Assembly (NCBI GenBank): GCA_933228675.1
Contig: OW121743.1
Coordinates: forward strand, 110,789,468-110,853,467
DNA from: Stomorhina lunata
Lineage: Eukaryota; Arthropoda; Insecta; Diptera; Rhiniidae
DNA length: 64,000 nt
Reading direction: 5' to 3'
The notes under the pieces are model-generated. The model was not told where the DNA came from. It saw nothing but the letters and a program-made list of their open reading frames with translations, and did no database searches. Shown piece after piece: positions 25,670-36,539 of this stretch (its first letter is position 1; the number at the start of each line of letters is the position of its first letter). The position numbers and the translations under genes were made by a program.

Positions 25670-26885
25670 TGTGTCGAAAACTTTTATATAGAAAATAATT
25701 TATCGAAAATTGTTCATAGAAAAATATTTTTATCAAAATTTTTTTATAAAAAAATATTTTTATCAAAAATTCTACTGTAGAAAAATATTTTTATCGAAGA
25801 TTTTTCTATAGAAAAATATTTTTATTGAATATCTTTTTATTGAAAAATATTTTTATTGAAAATTTTTCTATAGAAAAATATTTTTATTGAATATTTTTTT
25901 ATAACAAAATATTTTTATCGAAAATTTTTCTATAGAAAAATATTTTTATTGAACATTTTTCTATAGAAAAATATTTTTATCGAAAATTGTTTTATAGAAA
26001 AATATTTTTATTTCTTCTATGGAAAAATATTTTATAGAAAAATATTTTTATCGAAAATTTTTCTATAGAAAAATATTTTCATCGAAAATTTTTCTATGGA
26101 AAAATATTTTTTCAAAAATCTATAGAAAAACATTTTCATTGAAAATTTTTAGAAAAATATTTTTATTGAAAATTTTTCTATAGAAAAATATTTTCATCGA
26201 AAATTTTTCTATAGAAAAATATTTTATCGAAAATTATTCTATGGAAAAATATTTTTATCGAAATTTTTTCAAAGAAAAATATTTTTGTGGAAAATTTCTC
26301 TATAGAAAAATATTTTTTCAAAAATTTTTCCATAGAAAATAATTTTTATGGAAAATTTTTTTATAGAAAAATATTTTTATCGAAAAATTTTCTATAGAAA
26401 AATATTTTTATTGAAAATTTTTCTATAGAAAAATATTTTTATTGAAAATTTTTCTATAGAAAAATATTTTTATGGAAAATTTTTCTATGGAAAAATATTT
26501 TTATCGAAATTTTTTCAAAGAAAAATATTTTTATGGAAAATTTCTCTATAGAAATTATTTTTTCAAAAATTTTTCTATAGAAAAATATTTTTATCGAAAA
26601 TTTTTCCATAGAAAAATATTTTTATCGAAAATTTTTCTATAGAAAAATATTTTTATCGAAAATTTTTCTATAGAAAAATATTTTTATAAAAATTTTTTCT
26701 ATAGAAAAATATTTTTAAATTAAATAAAAACGAAAATTTTTTTAGAGAAAAATTTTACATATTATCGAAAATTTTTCTATAGGAAAATATTTTTATTGAA
26801 AAATTTTTTATAGAAAAATACTTTTATTGAAAATTTTTTTGTAGAAAAATATTTTTATCTAAAATTTTCTACAGAAATATTTACG
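25670..26885 (-). repeat. ~31-bp satellite array S4
   Basis: Tandem units of AAAAATATTTTTATCGAAAA followed by TTTTTCTATAG. It belongs to the same family as the other arrays but with an AATATTTTTATCG half. The array lies between the winged-helix gene and the EF-hand gene, and its right edge carries a fragment of terminal module E. No core or ribozyme is present. Confidence 0.92.
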
Positions 26886-26897
26886 AAAATTACAACA

Positions 26898-26935
26898 AAA
26901 TTTCGGCCTCCGGCAGTATCGGCTGCCTATTTGAG
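26898..26935 (+). repeat. Terminal module E, short diverged fragment
   Basis: TTTCGGCCTCCGGCAGTATC then GGCTGCCTATTTGAG resembles the end of the module at 36817-36850 (TTTCGGCTTCTGGTGGTATG then GGCTGCCTACGCCTG). It again sits just outside a satellite array in the same relative orientation. Confidence 0.6.
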
Positions 26936-27367
26936 CATAAGTCTGAACGAATTATTCGGGTAAGCATATCTCAGGCATGGTAAACTGAAGCAAGTAAGCA
27001 AATGAGCTTAGAGAATATTGTTTGTTTTTTTGCTCTTTAAATTCCAAATGAATTTGTTTTGTTTAGTTCATAAAACAAACGATTGAAGTTAAGCTGAATC
27101 TGTCTTTATATTTTTCAAACGTTAGCGAAAGGTTTCGTTTCTTTTTAAACTCTGCTTAAAATATCCTCACCATCTATGGTGGATATAAGACAAGCAGCTA
27201 AATTTTAAAAATTCCCGACGAGTTCAATTTCCAGTGAGCATATTTTTTACGGGATGTAGCATGTCTTTCATATTACTAAATAAATTTTTTCATTAAAGAC
27301 GATTTTAAATAATTGCTTAATTTATGTAAAACTTCAAAATTATAAAATAGTAACAAAAATGATCACA

Positions 27368-28692
27368 TTAAACTTGTAAAGTCGAGAAAAAAGAAATAAT
27401 AGCACTTTCGGTGGGAAGACACTGACCAAAGGCTTCAATTAGCAAAGGTTGAGCTGAGACTGTGAGCATAAAATCCTCCAAAGAAACCTTAAAATAATAC
27501 AACATTTAACAATTTTACAAATGTATAGTTATAAGGATATATGATTGTTTATCCTACCTTTCCATCTTTATCGAGATCAAATTTTCTTAAAACAATCTCC
27601 ACCAAATCCTTGACACCCTCATCGGGATCTTCATCTTGTGGCTGTTTAATGAGACAATTCCTTAGCAATGTAAACATTTCATCTTTGGTTATGAAACCAT
27701 CACCGTTCAAGTCATAGACACGAAAACAAAACGCTGCCCTTTCTCCAGGTGAACCACGCAAAAATATCGATAAACCAACGAGCCAACCTTCTAGGCGCAA
27801 GGGTAGACCTTCGTGTGCTTTATCCCAACTGCAGAAGATGCGTTCCATAAGTATTTCTTCGGTGACTATGTCAAAGGTGCTGTGTAAGAGTTCACGAAAT
27901 ACTATGCGATCGATGCCCTTGAAATAAGATGAAATTTTAGTAATTTTTTTTTATATTCAATTTCAGATTTTCTAAGGTAATAAAGTACCTCTTGAGTTTG
28001 AGGCTTAGCTATAGCTGCCCCTGAAGGTCCAGATGCCAAAGTTTTGGTGGCATATTGACAGTTGGATACTAATTTGCGATAAATACGACATAAAGCATCT
28101 AATTCATCTCTAAAAATTTACATTGAAATAGTTTGATTTTTTCAAGTGTGTATTTACATATGTGGCGTATGATTGATAAACATTTTTAGTTGAATTGCAA
28201 AAAACTCATACGCCCCATATGTAAAATGAAGAGGATATAAAAAATGTGTGGGTAATACCCACTGGGTATATATAAGAATCATAAAAATATTAGATAAAGA
28301 ATAAAGGTTTAAAAGAAATATATAAACTCACTTTGTAAATCTTGTCTTTTTCCTCAATTGTTCCAATAATTTTGGATTTATTTTACCACTTAACTCATCC
28401 ATTTTTTCCTTTTTTAAACGTCGTAAAGTCTTGAGTGAGAGTTCCGATGCCTTCGATTGATTACAGGAGCTACGTTTACTGCTTGCCAAAAAAGCCGAAA
28501 CTGATTTTAATAAAACCGTATTGACATGTGCTTTAGTTGATTTTTCACCATCAACGACAGCGGTGGCAGCGGCAGCAGCAGAACTGCCTCCACCAACAGC
28601 TCCCGCATTGTTTATGTTCTTGGTGTTGCTGCTCTGGCTGACACCTTGAGTTGTTGAGTTAGACTTAACACCCGCAGTTGCTTTTGTTGCCA
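27368..28692 (-). CDS. EFCAB1: EF-hand protein, EFCAB1/calaxin family (4 visible exons)
   Basis: Exons in transcript order: 28692-28332, 28109-27989, 27917-27558, 27487-27368 (TAA at 27370-27368). All junctions have GT/AG sites and keep phase. The ~320-residue product aligns over its C-terminal two thirds with calaxin, a calcium sensor of outer-arm axonemal dynein, so a ciliary or sperm-flagellar role is inferred. Landmarks: LDALCRIYRKLV, GIDRIVFRELL, WLVGLSIFLRG, DPDEGVKDLVEI, LIEAFGQCLP. EF loop 2 (DLNGDGFITKDE) is canonical; loop 3 (DLDKDGKVSLED) has Asp at position 12; loop 1 (DKAHEGLPLRLE) lacks Ca ligands. Exon 28692 opens after a TAG acceptor, so the start codon lies upstream or is split. 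A 47-bp intron with a short exon from an ATG at about 28758 is one possibility. The N-terminal ~85 residues (Ser/Ala/Gly-rich) are longer than in vertebrates. Confidence 0.88.
28153..28225. repeat. ~70-bp hairpin mini-element in an intron, copy 1
   Basis: TTTACATATGTGGCGTATGA (28153-28172) is inverted at 28204-28225 (ACTCATACGCCCCATATGTAAA). The loop is about 30 bp. A homologous hairpin lies at 38035-38104. It sits in the first visible intron of the EFCAB1-like gene (28110-28331). It is likely a tiny non-autonomous element. Confidence 0.75.
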
Positions 28693-29299
28693 CTACCGAA
28701 AAATATTAATTGAATAAAAAAAAATAAAGCGAAACGTACCAACCCACACACAAAACATTAACAAATAAATAAGAAATTTGTAAAACATTAAAGTTGATAT
28801 AGACAATAAACTAAACAACAGTTGAATATGTAAAAAAAATAACTAAACTAAAACAAGTACAAACTAAAATTAGTTGAAAACATGCAACATTATTTTCTTT
28901 TTGTTGTTGTTGTATTTCTGTTTGAATCCAATAGATACATACATATAAGATATGTAGATAGACAGAAAGATAGACAGACAACCTGTCAGAGGATATATAA
29001 TAAAAAAAACTATATATAATTATATTTCGAAAAAAATACTTCAAACATCTTTCCTTACAAAATAGACTACACTTTTTATACAATAAAGTTACAACCGATT
29101 TGATACTTTCTACATTACATTACATCGAATAATTTTATTGAATTTTTATCGCAAATTTACACAAGAGGATTTTCCCCCTTCAATAAATTCCTTATCTATA
29201 TACAATATATAAAAATGAAATGGTCTTTGTTTATAACCACATAAATTAAGAACGCCGAAGCTATTTGACAGATTTTCTCAGGAGATGGTTAGTGAAAAA
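28693..29299. other. Upstream region of the EF-hand gene
   Basis: The missing 5' exon of the minus-strand gene should lie here or beyond. A candidate donor (TTG followed by GTACGT at about 28739) follows an in-frame ATG. No TATA box or other promoter element could be assigned. Confidence 0.4.
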
Positions 29300-30355
29300 A
29301 AATAAAAATAATTTTATAGAAAAATTTTCGATAAAAAAATTTTTCTATAGAAAACATTTCGATAAAAAATTTTTTCTTTAGAAAAATGTTCGATAAAAAA
29401 ATGTTTCTTTAGAAAAATGTTCGATAAAAAAATTTTTCTATAGAAAAATTTTCGATAAAAAAATTTTTCTATAGAAAAATTTTCGATAAAAAAATTTTTC
29501 TATAGAAAAATTTTCGATAAAAAAATTTTTCTATAGAAAAATTTTCGATAAAAAAATTTTTCTATAGAAAAATTTTCGATAAAAAAATTTTTCTATAGAA
29601 AAATTTTCGATAAAAAAATGTTTCTATAGAAAAATTTTCGATAGAAAAATGTTTCTATAGAAAAATTTTCGATAGAAAAATGTTTCTATAGAAAAGTTTT
29701 CAATAAAAAAATTTTTCTATAGAAAATTTTCAATAAAAAAATTTTTCTATAGAAAATTTTCAATAAAAATTTTTCTATAGAAAAATTTTCGATAAAAATT
29801 TTTCTATACAAAAATTTTCGATAAAAATTTTTCTATAGAAAAATTTTCGATAAAAATTTTTCTATAGAAAAATTTTCGATAAAAATTTTTCTATAGAAAA
29901 ATTTTCGATAAAAATTTTTCTATAGAAAAATTTTCGATAAAAATTTTTCTATAGAAAAATTTTCGATAAAAATTTATCTATAGAAAAATTTTCGATAAAA
30001 ATTTTTCTATAGAAAAATTTTCGATAAAAATTTTTCTATAGAAAAATTTTCGATAAAAATTTTTCTATAGAAAAATTTTCGATAAAAATTTTTCTATAGA
30101 AAAATTTTCGATAAAAATTTTTCTATAGAAAAATTTTCGATAAAAATTTTTCTATAGAAAAATTTTCGATAAAAATTTTTCTATAGAAAAATTTTCGATA
30201 AAAATTTTTCTATAGAAAAATTTTCGATAAAAATTTTTCTATAGAAAAATTTTCGATAAAAATTTTTCTATAGAAAAATTTTCGATAAAAATTTTTCTAT
30301 AGAAAAATTTTCGATAAAAAAATGTTTCTTTAGAAAAATGTTCGATAAAAAAATT
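29300..30355 (+). repeat. Satellite S5a with a very homogeneous 29-bp block
   Basis: Units first run at 31 bp (AAAAAAATTTTTCTATAG followed by AAAAATTTTCGAT). From about 29770 to 30300 they are 29 bp with five As, repeated almost without change. This uniformity implies recent expansion or gene conversion. The array leads into the ribozyme palindrome at 30395 through a spacer with ACAAAATAGTCGGGATGTAA (about 30370-30390), the complement of a phrase seen twice in S2. Confidence 0.95.
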
Positions 30356-30492
30356 TAATCAAAAAATAACAAAATAGTCGGGATGTAAATATTATTCAAA
30401 AAGAAGTGTATTTGCATTTGATCCCAAACCTGTTACATTTATTTATTAATATAACAGATCAATTTATTGATAAAAAGCCAAAAAATGTTTGC

Positions 30493-30559
30493 GGAGAAAC
30501 CAAATTCCTCGACGCGTTTCGATGGTTGGTTAAGCCATCTCTTCAGGAGGATTATCCCC
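30493..30559 (-). ncRNA. Type-I hammerhead ribozyme HHR1, copy 4 (intact)
   Basis: Mirror image of the copy at 30998-31064 and identical in all structural parts: outer stem I GGGGA/TCTCC, inner stem I TCCTC/GAGGA, core CTGAAGA, stem II GATGG/CCATC with 9-nt loop, GAA, and ACGCGT plus C17 at plus position 30511. Predicted cleavage lies between 30511 and 30510 on the minus-strand RNA. All invariant hammerhead residues are present. Confidence 0.9.
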
Positions 30560-30997
30560 AATTTAGACAGATCGAAAACCTCGCATTATTACTAAATTTA
30601 CAAACATAACTATTAAGAATTATGTTCATAAACCAAAAGTAAAAGCGTAGATTATCGACTGAACAAAAACAAATATTTTTCAGTTTTCATCTACCTTCAC
30701 TTCCCACATTCTTGCTGTAGCCGTCGGCTACTATATAAAACTGCATGCATTTAGCTTATTTTTAAAATAAACTTGTTTATTTTAAAACATCTTACCCCCC
30801 CCTTCTTCACAGCATTCTGCATATAGTAGCCGACGGCTACAGCAAGAATGTGGGAAGTGAAGGTAGATGAAAACTGAAAAATGTTTGTTTTTGTTCAGTC
30901 GATAATCTACGCTTTTACTTTTGGTTTATGAACATAATTCTTAATAGTTATGTTCGTAAATTTAGTAATAATGCGAGGTTTTCGATCTGTCTAAATT

Positions 30998-31064
30998 GGG
31001 GATAATCCTCCTGAAGAGATGGCTTAACCAACCATCGAAACGCGTCGAGGAATTTGGTTTCTCC
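30998..31064 (+). ncRNA. Type-I hammerhead ribozyme HHR1, copy 5 (intact, best copy)
   Basis: Outer stem I GGGGA (30998-31002) pairs with TCTCC (31060-31064), one G-U. Inner stem I TCCTC (31006-31010) pairs with GAGGA (31047-31051). Core CTGAAGA is 31011-31017. Stem II GATGG (31018-31022) pairs with CCATC (31032-31036) around the loop CTTAACCAA. GAA is 31037-31039. Stem III is AC/GT (31040-31045) with a GC loop, within the self-complementary ACGCGT. C17 is 31046; predicted cleavage falls after it. The internal loop in stem I and the 9-nt stem II loop could make the loop-loop contact typical of fast natural hammerheads (inference). Confidence 0.92.
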
Positions 31065-31162
31065 GCAAACATTTTTTGGCTTTTTATCAATAAATTGATC
31101 TGTTACATTAATAAATAAATGTAACAGGTTTGGGATCAAATGCAAATACACTTCTTTTTGAA

Positions 31163-32030
31163 AAATTTTTCTATAGAAAAATTTTCGATAAAAAAATTTT
31201 TCTATAGAAAATTTTTCGATAAAAAAATTTTTCTATAGAAAATTTTTCGATAAAAAAATTTTTCTATAGAAAATTTTTCGATAAAAAAATTTTTCTATAG
31301 AAAATTTTTCGATAAAAAAATTTTTCTATAGAAAAATTTTCGATAAAAAAATTTTTCTATAGAAAAATTTTCGATAAAAAAATTTTTCTATAGAAAAATT
31401 TTCGATAAAAAAATTTTTCTATAGAAAAATTTTCGATAAAAAAATTTTTCTATAGAAAAATTTTCGATAAAAAAATTTTTCTATAGAAAAATTTTCGATA
31501 AAAAAATTTTTCTATAGAAAAATTTTCGATAAAAAAATTTTTCTATAGAAAAATTTTCGATAAAAAAATTTTTCTATAGAAAAATTTTCGATAAAAAAAT
31601 TTTTCTATAGAAAAGTTTTCGATAAAAAAATTTTTCTATAGAAAATTTTTCGATAAAAAAATTTTTCTATAGAAAAATTTTCGATAAAAAAAATTTTTCT
31701 ATAGAAAAATTTTCGATAAAAAAAATTTTTCTATAGAAAAATTTTCGATAAAAAAAATTTTTCTATAGAAAAATTTTCGATAAAAAAAATTTTTCTATAG
31801 AAAAATTTTGGATAAAAAAAATTTTTCTATAGAAAAACTTTCGATAATTATTCTTTACAAAAACTTTCGATATTTTCCATAAAAATCTTTTTCTATAGAA
31901 AAATTTTCGTTAAAAATATTTTTCTATAAAAAAATTTTTCAATAGAAAAATTTTGATGAAAGTATTTTTCTTTAGAAAAATTTTCGATTAAAAAATTTTT
32001 CTTTAGAAAAATTTTCGATAAATCTTGACT
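31163..32030 (+). repeat. Satellite S5b, 31-32 bp units
   Basis: Continuation of the same array family in the same orientation as S5a: TTTTTCTATAGAAAAATTTT then CGATAAAAAAA. Most units are 31 bp, stepping to 32 bp near 31690-31830 by one added A, then decaying toward 32030. The step changes suggest block-wise amplification. Confidence 0.93.
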
Positions 32031-33535
<1,505 letters not shown>

Positions 33536-33539
33536 ATAC

Positions 33540-33760
33540 AGAAAATTTTAATAAATATTTTTATCAAAAAATTTTCTGTAAATTTTTGTATCAAACATTT
33601 TTCTAAAGAAAATTTTTTTATCAAAAATTTTTCTATAGAAAAGTTTTATATCATATCTATAGAAAATTTTTGTATCAAGAATTTTTCTATAGAAAATTAT
33701 TGTATAAAATATTTTTATCAAAAATTTTTCTATCAAAAATTTTTCTATAAAAAATTTTTT
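33540..33760 (-). repeat. Satellite S6, left part
   Basis: Short stretch of TTTATCAAAAATTTTTCTAT units in the same orientation as the large block starting at 34520. The composite with the second ribozyme separates the two parts, so it probably inserted into one array. Confidence 0.85.
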
Positions 33761-33863
33761 GGTCGTGGGTTCGAGTCGGGCTCAGGCTCATGTCATAAAT
33801 TATTTTTTTAATTTATGATTTTTAAATTAGATGAATAAATTTTAGGAATACTGAAAAAACTAT

Positions 33864-33932
33864 GTGACACTTAGCAGTGTGGAATGCTGCATTTTCTGTC
33901 CCGCTACGGACTTCATCAGCACACTGTGTCAC
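33864..33932 (-). ncRNA. Hammerhead ribozyme HHR2, second family
   Basis: On the minus strand: outer stem I GTGACAC (33932-33926) pairs with GTGTCAC (33870-33864); inner stem I AGTGTG (33925-33920) pairs with CACACT (33881-33876); a GCTAA bulge lies between. Core CTGATGA is 33919-33913. Stem II GTCC/GGAC lies in 33912-33897. GAA is 33896-33894. Stem III AATG/CATT (33893-33883) has loop CAG; U16.1 is 33883 and C17 is 33882, with predicted cleavage after C17. Stem I has 13 perfect pairs. Caveat: the 10.1-11.1 position is A-A and not R-Y, which may weaken activity. The sequence differs from HHR1 outside the invariant residues. Confidence 0.85.
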
Positions 33933-33982
33933 CAACTGTTAGATGCCAGTAGTTGAGATCATCTATTTAACTGAATTCTTAA

Positions 33983-34001
33983 GCCCGACTCGAACCCACG
34001 A
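33983..34001 (-). promoter_or_regulatory. Pol III B-box-like sequence upstream of HHR2
   Basis: The minus strand reads GTGGGTTCGAGTCGGGC, close to the B-box consensus GGTTCGANTCC. It lies about 50 nt upstream of HHR2, and a T6 run follows HHR2 at 33859-33854 as in a Pol III terminator. An A-box is not convincing, although the upstream minus-strand sequence starts GGTGCC like the SINE at 14460. A role in transcription is inference. Confidence 0.45.
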
Positions 34002-34519
34002 CCATCAACATAAATTCTGGTTCAACTAAAATTAATTTCTTTCAATTAAATTGCATAGGCACCGCGATTTACATGTTTTCATTAACTCTTTCAAGTTGAT
34101 ACTAAATTCAAAAGTTGCATTAACGTAAAAGGAATAAAACAAAACTTGTCAAAACAAAAATCTTTGTGTTCATTACCAGCTGACAGTTGGTTAAAATACA
34201 AAGTAAATGTAGATTAATAAAGGATAGGAATACAAAACATAAAGGAAAAAACTATGGTGGATAAGTTCGTCTAACTGAATCGATCATATGGTCATAGCTG
34301 AAATGGAAATGAGTGTTAATATAATTCTCGTTTTCAATTTCGCTTAAGAATTCAGTTAAATAGATGATCTTAACTACTGGCATCTAACAGTATTCCTAAA
34401 ATTTATAAATCTAATTTAAAAATCATAAATTAAAAAAATAATTTATGACATGAACCTGAGTCCGACTCGAACCCACGACCATCAACATAAATTCTGGTTC
34501 AACTAAAATTAATTTCTTT

Positions 34520-36500
34520 CAAAAAATTTTTTTATCAAAAATTTTTCTATAGAAAATTTTTGTATCAATATTTTTTCTATCAAAAATTTTTCTATCAAAA
34601 ATTTTTTTATAGAAAATTTTTTTATCAAAAACTTTTCTATACAAAATTATTTATCAAAAATTTTTCTATCAAAAATTTTTCTATAGAAAATTTTTGTATC
34701 AAAAATTTTTTTATAGAAAATTTTTGTATCAAAAATTTTTCTATAGAAAATTTTTGTACCAAATTTTTTCTATAGAAAATTTTTTTATAGAAAATTTTTT
34801 TATCAAAAATTTTTCTATAGAAAATTTTTTAATCAAAAATTTTTCTATAGAAAATTTTTTTATCAAAAATTTTTCTATAGAAAATTTTTGTATCAAAATT
34901 TTTTCTTAGAAAATTTTTCTATCAAAAATTTTTCTATCAAAAATGTTTCTATAGAAAATTTTTCTATCAAAAATTTTTCTATAGAAAATTTTTCTATAGA
35001 AAATTTTTCTTTCAAAAATTTTTCTATAAAAAAAATTTTTATCAAAATTTTTCTACAGAAAATTTTTGTATCAAAATTTTTTCTATAGAAAATTTTTCTA
35101 TCAAAATTTTTTCTATAGAAAATTTTTCTATCAAAAATTTTTCTATAGAAAATTTTTTTATCAAAAATTTTTTTATACAAAATTTTTTAATCAAAAATTT
35201 TTCTATAGAAAATTTTTGTATCAAAATTTTTTCTATAGAAAATTTTTCTATCAAAAATTTTTCTATAGAAAATTTTTCTATCAAAAATTTTTCTATAGAA
35301 AATTTTTCTATCAAAAATTTTTCTATAGAAAATTTTTCTATCAAAAATTTTTCTATAGAAAATTTTTTTATAGAAATTTTTTTTATCAAAAATTTTTCTA
35401 TAGAAAATTTTTCTATCAAAAATTTTTCTATAGAAAATTTTTCTATCAAAAATTTTTCTATAGAAAATTTTTCTATCAAAAATTTTTCTATAGAAAATTT
35501 TTGTATCAAAAATTTTTCTATAGAAAATTTTTGTACCAAATTTTTTCTATAGAAAATTTTTTTATAGAAAATTTTTTTATCAAAAATTTTTCTATAGAAA
35601 ATTTTTTAATCAAAAATTTTTCTATAGAAAATTTTTTTATCAAAAATTTTTCTATAGAAAATTTTTGTATCAAAATTTTTTCTATAGAAAATTTTTCTAT
35701 CAAAAATTTTTCTATCAAAAATTTTTCTATAGAAAATTTTTCTATAAAAAATTTTTCTATAGAAAATTTTTCTATCAAAAATTTTTCTATAAAAAAATTT
35801 TTTATCAAAAATTTTTCTACAGAAAATTTTTGTATCAAAATTTTTTCTATAGAAAATTTTTCTATCAAAAATTTTTCTATAGAAAATTTTTTTATCAAAA
35901 ATTTTTTATCAAAAATTTTTCTATAGAAAATTTTTCTATCAAAAATTTTTCTATAGAAAATTTTTCTATCAAACATTTTTCTATAGAAATTTTTGTATCA
36001 AAAATTTTTCTATAGAAAATTTTTGTATCAAAAATTTTTATATAGAAATTTTTTTTTTAATTTTTCTATAGAAAATTTTTGTTTTAAATTTTTCTATAGA
36101 AAATTTTTGTAACAAAAATTTTTATATAGAAAATTTTTGTATCAACAATTTTTTAATAAAAATTTTTCTATAGGAAATTATTTTATAAAAAATTTTTTAG
36201 AAAATTTTTCCAGAGAAAAATATTTCTATCGAAAATTTTTTTATAGAAAATTTTTTTTTAGAAAATTTTTTTTTTTTTAATTTTTTTATAAAAAAATTTT
36301 TGTTTTCTATAGAAGATATTTTTTTCGAAAGATTTTCGAAAACAGAAAAATATTTTTATCGAAGGATTTTCTTTAAAAAATAATTTTTATCGAATAATTT
36401 TCCAAATTTCAAAAATTTTTCTCAAAAAATTTTGTATCGAAAATATCTAAAAAATATTTTTTTTATTTAAAAAATATTTTTTTTGTTTATAAAAACTATT
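34520..36500 (-). repeat. Satellite S6, 30-bp units with higher-order duplication
   Basis: Regular 30-bp units TTTTTCTATAGAAAATTTTT then CTATCAAAAA. A higher-order direct duplication is offset by 764-777 bp: the rare TTTTTGTACCAAATTTTTTC occurs at 34751 and 35528, and TTTTTCTACAG near 35051 and 35815. Because the unit is a multiple of three, frames stay open for up to 286 codons on one strand and more than 150 on the other; these are repeat artefacts. After about 36180 the units decay into T-rich sequence. Confidence 0.94.
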
Positions 36501-36539
36501 TTTTTTATCTAAAAAATGCAAAAATCTAAAAGTGTTTAA

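Larger units (their letters stand above)
30395..31162. repeat. Inverted repeat of ribozyme-core copies 4 and 5
   Basis: Arms 30395-30736 and 30821-31162 (342 bp each) are near-identical inverted copies about 30778.5, with an 84-bp spacer. The spacer contains a TTTAAAATAAA/TTTATTTTAAA hairpin and a C8 run. Each arm holds, from outside in, a covarying hairpin (CTGTTACATT / AATGTAACAG), the hammerhead, and an inner end with GTAGCCG/CGGCTAC. Direct-oriented satellites flank both sides (they do not mirror), so the palindrome was inserted into, or formed within, an array. A 67-codon ORF in each arm starts at GTG and is not credible as a gene. Confidence 0.95.
33761..34519. repeat. Composite inverted element with tRNA-like heads and a second ribozyme
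   Basis: Segment A (33761-33853) is inverted at A' (34388-34480). Segment B (33936-33983) is inverted at B' (34343-34390). Between A and B lies an 82-bp segment with the hammerhead HHR2; between B' and A' it is absent. A direct repeat of about 60 bp (CCGACTCGAACCCACGACC onward) lies at about 33985-34045 and 34462-34519. Its complement contains GGGTTCGAGTCGG, a Pol III B-box-like sequence. A contains a CATAAATTA/TAATTTATG hairpin with a T-rich loop. Satellite flanks both ends. Confidence 0.85.

Noticed and set aside
30406..31151. 67-codon ORF present in both palindrome arms
   Set aside because: It begins at GTG, mostly lies antisense to the hammerhead, and its conservation is explained by arm identity and the ribozyme sequence.
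29300..32030. CRISPR-like array
   Set aside because: Units of 29-31 bp follow each other directly without unique spacers, and the genome is eukaryotic. It is a satellite.
35066..35926. 286-codon ORF and overlapping long ORFs on the other strand
   Set aside because: They translate a 30-bp repeat whose length is a multiple of three, giving monotonous Phe/Tyr/Lys/Ile proteins on both strands. No start context, domain or splice signal supports a gene.
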